Assembly (NCBI GenBank): GCA_027382625.1 | Contig: JAJKFJ010002032.1 | Span: 1 to 44,853, forward strand | DNA from: Tetmemena sp. SeJ-2015 | Taxonomy: Eukaryota > Ciliophora > Spirotrichea > Sporadotrichida > Oxytrichidae | DNA length: 44,853 nt | Direction of reading: 5' to 3' | Part shown: in pieces, positions 35,621 through 44,853 of the stretch | Layout: each line of letters opens with the position of its first letter | Position numbering within the stretch: the stretch's first letter is position 1 | The notes under the pieces: generated by a model | The model's input: only the letters and a program-made list of their open reading frames with translations | The model's database searches: none | What the model was told of the DNA's origin: nothing | Position numbers and translations under genes: made by a program

Positions 35621-35737
35621 ATTTAATTGTGTGAGATAGTATTGTTATGCTTGAAATTAGGTTAGATCCTAAAAGATTTAGGAGGTGACTTTTTAAAGTA
35701 TGAAGGTGACTATATAGATCTCACAGTCTATAGAAAT

Positions 35738-35875
35738 GACAGATTTAGCAAAGATCTGGACAAAATTTAGCAAATGAAAGACTGACAATTAGCAAAGAGA
35801 GAGACAAATCTTAGCAAAGAGCAGGGAAAAATAAGCAAAGACGTGATGCATGTGGGACAAATTGACGCGGACTTT
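35738..35875 (-). repeat. Mirror copy of the gene C downstream minisatellite
   Basis: Units of the form GACAAATTTAGCAAA on the plus strand, that is the reverse complement of 22880-23000, with base errors and missing letters in several units. Confidence 0.65.
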
Positions 35876-35999
35876 TAAAAGCAAGATGAAACTATTAGGT
35901 ATAGGTTTTATATTGAAAAATATAGATTTCTATTGGAAGGAAAGAAGGTTTGTTTGAAAAATTTAGTGATATTAATTTTTGGAAACATAAAGTTGAAGG

Positions 36000-37310
36000 T
36001 GAGTAGTCCTTCATCTTTATCCAATGTATGTACATGCAAACAAAGTAGTGTATATATCACATTGCTATATCCTCACGCTAGACTCCCATAGTTTTGATTC
36101 TCCCAAGTGTTGGATATTATTCAAATCCGAATCCTAACAAGATCGAGTCGAAGTTCTCCTCATTGACTCAATAATATACAAGCTCAGCTTCCTCATCGAA
36201 ACATATCACGTCTGTATATTCCCGCTAAAGTAGGCACCTGGAATAGCTTAGAAAATGAGGGCTGCTTGACATCATTTTCTTGAAGAAAAATGGAGATTCA
36301 TGCGTACCTGATAACATATTATCCTTCTATTTTCGTCGTTAGAACATATCCTTAAGAGACAAACTCACTTACCTTATCTATTTCATATATCTATTTTGAT
36401 TTAAAAATCCAGAGTAAAACCATACTTCAGACAAATTTACCTGCCGTCCTCGATTAGGGAACAGCCACGTTTATCAGAGTTTTATAAAGAACATAGAGAA
36501 GGTGCAAACCGTCGGAGACATTATCCAAGAAAGGAATATACGGTTCACCCTAATACTTCGATGAGGTAAGATGTGCGTAATTGGCATTTTTCCATAAGAC
36601 TTTGAAAGTAATAAATGTTGAAGCTATAAACTCGCATTTGTTAATGATACTCTGCCTTCCAGATGTATAAAACGTTTCTGAAGCTAAGTGCTCTAACCCC
36701 TTGCTGTCGATTCCTTTTCTTGTATGAAGGCACTTATCTAATTAGCTCGCAAAGGGTTTGTGATGGAAAGTTATCAAATTACCATGTGCTTTCTGCTCTT
36801 TTTATCAAAATCTTATTTACATTCGTCTCAATTTAAAAGCAGAGTAGTTCCTAGTACTCTTGAACTTCCCAGGATAAGCATCTCTGGAAGTTCTACGTCA
36901 TGTTCCATCCTACACAGTGGTTGCTGTATTAAACAGCATTCAGGTTCTAAAACTTATTGTGCAACTTACTTCTCAATTCAGTCCTATCTCCTGTAGACAT
37001 TTTTTTATCTTTCTAAAAGTATATACATATTGGTGCTATCTCAATATCGTACGATCCAAAATAAAAGAGATCCTCCCTAAATTCGCTAACAGCAAATCTC
37101 CTCGTTTGGGAGAGATGACGAATTTAAACTTGTTCAAATAATTTCTTATTGCATGATGCGAGTATTATGAATTTGTAATATTGTCATGCATTAGTTATCT
37201 CACGGATAGAAGCGTAGATCCGTTCAGGGTGCTCAACTGTGTGAAGGTACGTAATAGGCCTCGCGATGCTAAAACATTGCCACCCTGCAAGATTTTCAAG
37301 CCAGTTACTA
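36000..37310 (-). pseudogene. Degraded mirror copy of gene C
   Basis: Reverse-complement similarity to 21861-22720 is easy to follow (for example CTAAAACATTGCCACC at 37270 against the gene C start). However, there are indels every few bases and the stretch is longer than the original. No frame survives. The density and randomness of indels look like raw-read error rather than ordinary gene decay. Confidence 0.65.
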
Positions 37311-37414
37311 ACTTGGCTAATTATATTATAATTTTAAAAATTATTTATTAATTTTGGATCTGATAGATTAGGTTCGATATTAATGTACTTTCTTAGAGTC
37401 TGTCTCTCAGTGAG

Positions 37415-37800
37415 ACAATATCTCTAGCAAAAGAGTGGACAAAAATTAGCAAGATGTGGTGAACCGTCTATAGCAAATGTGGAGACTCTTGTCAAGCAAA
37501 GACAGAATTTTAGAAGAGTGGACTCTGTTGTTTCAGCCAAGAAGAAGAGTGGAACTAATACTTTAGCAGGATGAAATTATGAGCTAGTATAGGCAGCAAT
37601 ATTGTCGTGACTGTTTATAAACTGCAAAAGGGTATCCTTGATCTTTAGCATAGAGGAGCTCTTTTAGCAGAGAGTAGTATACCATGTTATTTTGCATGAG
37701 TGAATTGGACACTATTATTAGACATACAGTGCCCTATGTCTTAGTTTTTAGCATATAGAGGTGGATCTTCTTTTTAGCTTGAGAGAAGTGGGAGCCATGT
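37415..37800 (-). repeat. Degraded mirror copy of the 19-unit minisatellite
   Basis: AGCAAAAGAGTGGAC-like units are recognisable at the start, then fade into variants with insertions. It corresponds to 21411-21776 in reverse. Confidence 0.6.
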
Positions 37801-37879
37801 TTAGTACAAATAGTGTGTGAAACTTTTCTCATTTTTAGTGACAATACAAGAATTCATCGGAACATAAATTTTAGCTCAT

Positions 37880-40745
37880 ATAAGATTTCAGATCATAAAC
37901 TAATTCATTTAATAGTTTGACCTTGATAGATAGAGAGAAATCGATTTGAAATTTAATCTTGTATTATGACGTATACAATATATAAAAAAGTGGGACGCAA
38001 AGAAGGATTCAGAAGAATATAAAAAAAAACTAATATTAATAACAGTAAAAAACTAATGGTACTTAGCCATTCATTTAATGAGAGACTTAAAAACATTAAG
38101 CTCAGTTCAATCTTTAATGAAGGAAATCTATGATATTGATAAAACTCTTTTTGAATTCGACATCTAATTGGAGTTTGCACTATCTGATTACTTTATTTGT
38201 TCTTCTCATTTAATGTAACAATGCTATCTTCTTCTTCTGCTTTCTTTGAAGAGGATGATCTCTGTTCAGTTGGATATCATCATGAAACCCATCTATTCCA
38301 TCTTTATGGCCACAATTACTTAAAAGATTTCAAGGTTAGGGATAAGAGGAAGCGTACCTCTGGTTCCATACCGCATGGTGCTTTATGATACAACTCCACT
38401 AGTGGATTATTCTCAGTTAAGGATAAGGGTGTATAAGAGGTATTATAAGATAAAAAGAAAAATATTGAGATAGCGTATAGAGGTCAGTACTATTTATATG
38501 GAATGTATCCCTCTGAACTCTTTTGCATTGATAGATAGCTTTCGCGAGTTCCTTATAATAAGCTTAGGCATCATTGATTGAAATAAACCTTATTTCTCGC
38601 GAAACAATAATAAGTGCACACATGACTTACGATTTATCTTATTCAAATCTTATAATAAATTCCAGCATAAAACATAATTTTCCAATGTGTATATAAGGCA
38701 TAACAACCACCCACAAAGAAAATTCTGCTTATCTAGTAAGGAATCAATTGTGATAATAATTTTTGTATAACAACATTATCAAAACGTTGAATTTCACATG
38801 GAATTCAGTTACCGATTATCATTATATTCTAATTCACATAAAAACCAATCTATAAAAACAAATTTTATTCATTAATTATCAACAAAATGCCTCTCCTGGG
38901 TTTGATTTGGAGCGGATGAGCATTTAGCAACCAAGAGATGTTTTCATTAATAAGTTTACAAGGTGATTTTTGTACTTCTATACGAGGGTTTAGTTTCAAA
39001 CAATATAGCAGCAATTTTCGCTGGCTGCTTATAGATTAGCTCTGAAAAATATGGTGAATGAACGAAGAGAAGTGATAATATTCCACACTAGTGTTTACAT
39101 TTTTGTTATCTATTTATGAAGAACGTTAAGACTGAGCCTAAAGAAGTGTATATGATAATTTGTGCAATAAGATTATAGTGATTATATGCATAGTTTTCGC
39201 ACTCACACAATGCCCTAAGTTCATGAAACCGAATGCTATCGATCTATGTTATTTGTATTTGAGATTTTTCTAGATTGCCGCCTCACAGGGACACGAGTTA
39301 ATGAATAATCGATTACTTTGATTAGATGTGAAAATCTTTTGATTTTAATCAAAGTCTTTCAGTATTTATAAAGTAATCAATGATGCGGTAAATATTGGAT
39401 ACGTTGTTTTGTGGAAGGAAATAGAATAGGGTTAGTAGGTTACTTCAGATAAATTACATGTCTTGTGTAGGGGATAAGAAACTTGAATTACGATTTCCTC
39501 ATTAAATTGGTCGGACACTCTTATTTATTCGCCCCTGGCTTACTAGGATTGGAGTTTTTCCCCTACCATTCAACTTTAAATGAAAGTTTGCTCGCACTGA
39601 GAGCTATCCTATGAAGTAAAAATATTCTCCTGCTTATTATGGAAGCTGCATGTTCTGAGGGAATTTTTTTTACGGTGAAGGGTCAGGTAATTTACTTTAA
39701 ACACGTGCGGGTTGGATTGTTGATGGCTGTAATACTTGCTGAGATAAAAGAAGGAAAACGCCGTAGCTATCCAATTGCGCCGTCTACACGAGTCAAGTAT
39801 TTCACGTATTTTGTGAATATTTTTGGTAATAGACATTATAAGCCCAGAATATTCTGAAATTGACTCCGGATACCTACAAGTCAGTCAGATTCTCTGATTA
39901 AGAGAGAGTTCACAACCACTCTTTTACTTAATTTTTGTACATAATTCTTTTCTTAGAAGGAGCTTTGGAAGATAACTCTCTCGACTACTCCCTTACGCTG
40001 TCCATGTTTGTATTCTCAAGAGTGTCTCATTTTTTAAAGAATATGCATCACAATCTCGTTTATTATCACTGACTAGTTGATCTCTTAATTCGCACTCCGG
40101 TTAATGCTATGATTGAGTAATCAATTATTTACTATTCTGGAATGATGATCTATTCTATTCGTTAGACATATACAGGAACTTGTCAAGCTCACCATTGTAT
40201 AAATAGAAGATGGTAAGATGGCATCTAAACTCTAAGCAGATTTGCAGCTTGTCCAAAAAGTGGACATTGAATTTTTAGGGAGATAGTAATCAAAACCTTA
40301 TGGTAACTGGAGAAAAGCATGTTAAGATGAGGCCACAGACTTAGTGCTCATTAATCACTTTTCATCAACAATAACTAATGCCAGCAATTTAGTTTGAAAG
40401 AATACGCTAAACAGAGTGCAAACTAAGCTAAATGATTTCTCTGGTAGATTTTATAACATTCTAAATGCGTATTCTTGTCCAATCTTAGGGGCGATTCATA
40501 TCTTCCAATACTAATCACGACAATCCATCTTTCAACGCATATTGATTATGATCTACTAAACCATAATATGAACTTATTCTTTTACACGACGACCGACAAG
40601 CCCTATACAATAACTGATTTTTATTCTTTATCCAAGAACTTATTAGTTAGTTTCCATCAGATATGTGAAATTACGCCCCTTAACAAGATTAAAGTTTTAA
40701 TGTTAATTGAATTTATGTTCCTAGCTCAATCAATAGAGACCAATA
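37880..40745 (-). pseudogene. Degraded mirror copy of gene A 3' region
   Basis: Reverse complement of about 21290 back to 20278, then onward into gene A exons 5, 4 and 3 (equivalent to about 7980-7300; compare 39250-40745 with 9430-10530). Recognisable islands include CTTGTCCAAAAAGTGGACATTG at about 40247 split by errors around it. It continues past 20278 without the junction seen there, so it shows the natural order gene A, minisatellite, gene C. Confidence 0.65.
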
Positions 40746-42885
40746 TCCATTTTTTTAAAAAAAAGGAAAGGGGTTAAAAGGGGGCCCCCCAAAAAATTTT
40801 GGGGTTTTTAAAAAATTTTTTTAAAAATTTTTCCCCCTTTTTTTTTCCCTTTTTTTTAAAATTTTTTGGGGGTTTTAAACCCTTTTTTTTTTTTTTTTCT
40901 TTTTTTTAAAAAAAAAAAAATTTAAAACCCCAAAAAATTTTTGGGGTTTTTTTTTTTTTTTTTAAAAAAAGGAAAAATTTTTTTTTTTTTTTTTAATTTT
41001 TGGGGGGGGCTTATTTAAAAATTATTTTTTTTAAAATTTTTTTTTAAAATTTTTGGAATTTTTTTTTTCCCGGAAAAAAAATTTTTTCCCCTTAAAATTT
41101 TTTTTCCCCCCAAAAAAAAAAGGGGAAAAATTTTTGGGGGAAAAAAAAATTTTAAAAAAAAAAATTTAAAACCCCCCCAAAAAAAAAATTTTTTTTAAAA
41201 AAACTAAAAAAATTTTTTTAAAAAAAATTTTTAAAAAAAAAAAAATTAATTTTGGAAAAATTTTCCTTTAAAATTTTTTTTTTAAAAAAAAAAAAAAATT
41301 CCCCCCATAATTTTTTTTCCCCCAAAAGAAATTTTTTTTGGGCCAAAAAATTAAAAAATTTTTTTTTAAAAAAAAAAAAAAAGGGGGGAAAAAGGGCCCC
41401 CCTTTAAAAAAAATTTTAAAAAATTTTTAAAGTTTTAAAAAAGGAAAAAATTTTTAAAAAACCCTTAAAAATTTTTTTCCCGGGGAAAAAAAAAAATTTG
41501 GGGGTTTTTTAAAAAAAATTTTTTTAAAAAATTTTTAAAAATTTAAAAATTTTTTTTTAAAAAAATTTTTTTCTTAAAAAAATATTTTTTAAAAAATTTT
41601 GGGAAAAAATTTTTCCAAAAAAAGAAATTTTAAAAGGTTTTTAAAAACCCCCTTTTTTTTTAAAAAAAAAATTTTTCCCCCCGGGTTAAAAAAATTTTTT
41701 TTTTTTTAAAAAAACCCCAAATTTTTTTTTTTAATTTTTGGGGAAAACCCAAAAATTTAAAAAAATTTTTTTTTTTTTTAAAAAAAAAAAAAATTTAAAA
41801 CCTTTTTTTAAAAAAATTTTTTTTAAAAAAAAGGGTTTTAAAAAAAAATTTAAAAAAAAATTTTTAAAAATTTTTTTTAAAAAAAAAAGGGTTTTTGGGG
41901 GGTTTTTAAAAAATAATTTTTGGGGGGCCCCCTTTAAAAAAAGTTTTTTTTTTTAAAAAAATTTTTCCCCCCTTTTTTTTTTGGGGGGGGGTTTTTTAAA
42001 AAAAAAACCCCCCCCCCCCTTTTTTTTTTTTTTTTAAAAGGTTCCTTTTTTAAAAAAAAAAGGGGTTTTTTAAAAATTTTTTTTTTTCCCCCCCCCTTTA
42101 TTTTTTTTTTTTAAAAAAAAAAGGGGGGGGGGAAAAATTTTTGGGGAAATTAAAAAAAAAAAAAATTTAAAAAAAATTTTTAAAAAAAAAAAAAGGGTTT
42201 TTTAATTTTTAAAAAAAGGTTTTTTTTTAAAATTTTTTCCCCGGGCCCTTAAAAAGGGGGAAAAAAAAAAAAACTTTTTAACCAAAAAAAAAAAATTTTA
42301 AAAAGGAAATTAAAAACAAAACTTTGGTTTTTTTTTGGTTTTTTTAAAAACCCCTTTTTTTTTAAAAAATTTTTAAAAATTTTTTTTTTTAAAGAAACCA
42401 AAAAAAAACCCAAGTTTTTTTTTTAATTTCCCCTTTAAAATTTTTTTTTTTTGGTTTAAAAAGTTTTTAATTTTTCCCCCGGGGGGGGTTTTAAATTTTA
42501 AAAAAAAAAAATTTTTTTTAAAAAAAAAAAAAAATTTTTTTCCCCCTTTTTTTTTTTTTTTTTAAAGGGTTTGGGGAAAAAATTTTTTTTTGGGGGTTTT
42601 CCCCAAAAATTTTTAAAAAATTTTTGGGGGTAAAATTTTTTTTTTGGGGGGAAAAAATTTTTTCAATTTTTTTTTCCCTTTTTTTTTAAATTTTTTTAAA
42701 AATTTTTTTTTAAAATTTTTGAAAAATTTTTTTTAAAAAAACCCCCCAAATTTTTTTTAAAAATTTTTAAAATTAAAAAATTTTCCCCGGTTTTTTTTAA
42801 AATTTTTTTTTTATTTTTTTTAAAGGTTTAAAAAATTTAAATTTTTTTAAATTTTAAAAAAAAAATTTTTTTTTTTTTTTAAAAA
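40746..42885. other. Homopolymer-only low-quality block
   Basis: About 2.1 kb built almost wholly from runs of three or more identical bases of all four types, with almost no isolated bases. It has no codon structure, periodicity or repeat unit. It separates the degraded mirror arm from a cleaner gene A copy. I take it as base-calling failure retained in the assembly, not as a genomic sequence. Confidence 0.85.
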
Positions 42886-44853
42886 AATTGTATGGATTTA
42901 CCTTGTCATCACATACTAGGAAATAAGCTTAACTTAGAAGCTGTTGAGATTAGCATCAATGAGAAACATTTCTAAGGCTAGTTCTAGAGGAAAGTAGAAA
43001 GGATCAAAGACTGTAGGACTTTTTATTCCATCAGGCTTCAGTCGAAACATAGCAAAGTAAATTTCAATGAAACTTGATCTCTCAACATACATGGGTCCAT
43101 TGCAAAGAATACAAAGTAGACCAAGTAAGCTATCGATCTCGTTGGGTGGAAGCTAGCTCTTTAATATTGATTGTTAAAGGGTTTATCAATTCGTTAAAAG
43201 GGCTAGACTTGCCTTTAGTTTAGAAGTCCCTCCATCTTTAGGGACGATCTGAGATTAGATATTTGAAAGGAAAGTAGCAGAGTCTGAAGTTATTGCAAGA
43301 ATAGAAAGGGCTGCCAAAGTAATTTTCTGATTTCTCAATCATCTTTAATGCTTTGTATGTTTCGATAGCAACCTGGATGCTAGAGTGCAAGCAAAACAAT
43401 TGCGAGATACTATACTATTCTGGAGGATGAATTACCAAATTAAATCTTAGGTACTAAAGGTTCCCTGGGGAGATATCAAATTCTTATGTCTTTGAAGAAG
43501 CCAAGGTCTTTATTCTAGCCTGATTCTGAGAAGGATCATCTTTAATTTTTAAATGATGGAGAAGACTGAGTTTGCTTAAGTGTTAAGCATCTTTCAAGCA
43601 CACAAGTTCGGTCTCGCTGTTGTTAGGAATGTCTCTCATAGTATTTATGAATTTTTGATAATAAGATGATAGAAAGACAGTTGCTTTTTTCTAGAAGGGC
43701 TGAGGTGGGTTCTATTATTGAGCTTTATCAATCGGCTTCAATAAAAGCTTGTGAAATTTTTCATTCTACACATCTTCTGAAGTAGCATTGATCTTTTCTG
43801 CTATCTTCTTTTTTACATCCTCCTAGACTTTTTTAAACTCATCAACTATCATTTATAAGAATACTGCTGAATCGACTTTACTTCTCTAATTCTTGCTTTC
43901 TTTGAAATTCTTGATAGAAAACTTGCAAACTTCGCTGAGTTGTTTGCAATACCCTTATCACTTACTTCGAATTGGCTGATAACCACGATTAGTGTTAGAC
44001 ATCTACTAAATCTTAGGGGCATTCACTGAATTCGAGGATGTTTGGAAGCTTCAATTCATCGGCATGCTTTCTGAACAGACATATGATAGAATTAAATGAA
44101 GCTCTTTAATAATCATTCTTTATTATGCTCTTCCAATTATCAACATTATGTTTGCTTGATATAAATAACTATTCCAGGGTTACTTGAGAAGATTGATGAA
44201 AACCTGTCTATCTGAATTATATGCTCCATTTAAGCTGAAATAAGTTGGATGAATAACCGAATCTTCTTCAATTTAAAGATTGCTTAAGCCTTGAGTTTTA
44301 ATTTCCTCTTCATCCTCACGTCCTGGTCAATCTTCTACCTGGTTTCTGTTTGCATGTTGAGCTATGAGCTCTCTTCTACAGCCATAGCATTATCCTAAAT
44401 GCTTTATCTATTTTTCAGCTAACCACCTGTGGGGAAATGCTCCTGCATTTCGATCGCTTGCTCTAGAATTTCACACTTTCCTTATACTCTTAGTCTTCCC
44501 TTTTTTCTTGAACAAATCTATCAATTGAATCTTCTTGTTAAGCAAGGTAGAAATTCTTGAATTTTGGAGCAGCTTGAGTAATCTGTACTATTCCTCTCAT
44601 GACTCTATTTGAAAATGATTGAAATACCAAGGATAATTAGTCAGAGCCCATTTTTTCATCTTGTTAATAAAAATTGAAAAATTTGAAAAAGATATTTACT
44701 ATGTCTTCTTATCTATCTCTTTCAGCTTTAATAACTTGAGAAGATCGCAATCTCTATGGTGTGTGTGGTAGTTGTACTTTTTTTTGTAAAAGGTATGTGA
44801 AGATTGCTTGCTGCTCTCATTAATAAATTTCTTCAACTCATACCCCTTTTAGA
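42886..44853 (-). pseudogene. Inverted partial copy of gene A, running off the window
   Basis: Reverse complement of about 4431-6398. It shares diagnostic variants and frameshifts with 17768-20277 rather than with the plus-strand copies. It begins abruptly out of the homopolymer block and is cut by the window end. Confidence 0.65.

Noticed and set aside
36760..37141. Two plus-strand ORFs of 74-78 codons
   Set aside because: They fall on the error-rich mirror copy of gene C, in the antisense direction.
41738..41956. Lys/Phe-only ORF
   Set aside because: Translation of the homopolymer artefact block.

Overview
ORGANISM. The window reads as ciliate DNA that uses TAA and TAG for glutamine and TGA as the main stop. 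Under the standard code there is almost no gene here. Under the ciliate code, long low-complexity-free reading frames appear on both strands, with dozens of in-frame TAA/TAG codons and tiny 28-35 nt GT...TAG introns whose removal restores frame each time. Introns this small recall Paramecium-type or spirotrich ciliates; I cannot name the species. Multicopy transposon-like DNA, with no single-copy housekeeping gene that I recognise, suggests germline (micronuclear) sequence.

CORE UNIT (about 1595-9170, then 21284-23250). The repeated unit has two divergent genes separated by only 60 bp. Gene B (minus, start 3721) encodes an IS630/Tc1-type transposase-like DNA-binding region with the first catalytic Asp, then a disordered tail. 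Gene A (plus, start 3782, at least five exons) encodes a protein of more than 1,476 residues with a weak Ulp1 (C48)-like protease signature and a Gln/Ser-rich, NLS-bearing C terminus. Where the unit continues (20278-23250), gene A is followed by a 19-unit minisatellite, gene C (277 residues, unrecognised), a second short array of the same minisatellite, and a hairpin-containing module. The same minisatellite also lies inside gene B.

LAYOUT. 1-1594: inverted copy of 6387-7980. 1595-9257: most complete unit (B and A). 9258-12682: inverted, indel-bearing copy of about 5136-8585. 12683-17767: direct copy of 2057-7144. 17768-20277: inverted partial A. 20278-23250: A C terminus, minisatellite, gene C, hairpin module. 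20278 to about 40745: one very large, noisy inverted repeat (axis near 29.2 kb), whose right arm is full of indels. 40746-42885: homopolymer-only junk. 42886-44853: inverted partial A again.

INTERPRETATION. The most interesting biological object is a large, apparently composite transposon: transposase-like gene plus Ulp1-like gene plus gene C, with shared minisatellite arrays. The order and orientation of the copies is doubtful. Fold-back junctions, an error-rich mirror arm and a block of pure homopolymers all point to long-read or amplification chimaeras and unpolished assembly. However, some copies carry shared diagnostic variants and one has a strongly diverged N terminus, so more than one genuine element copy is represented.
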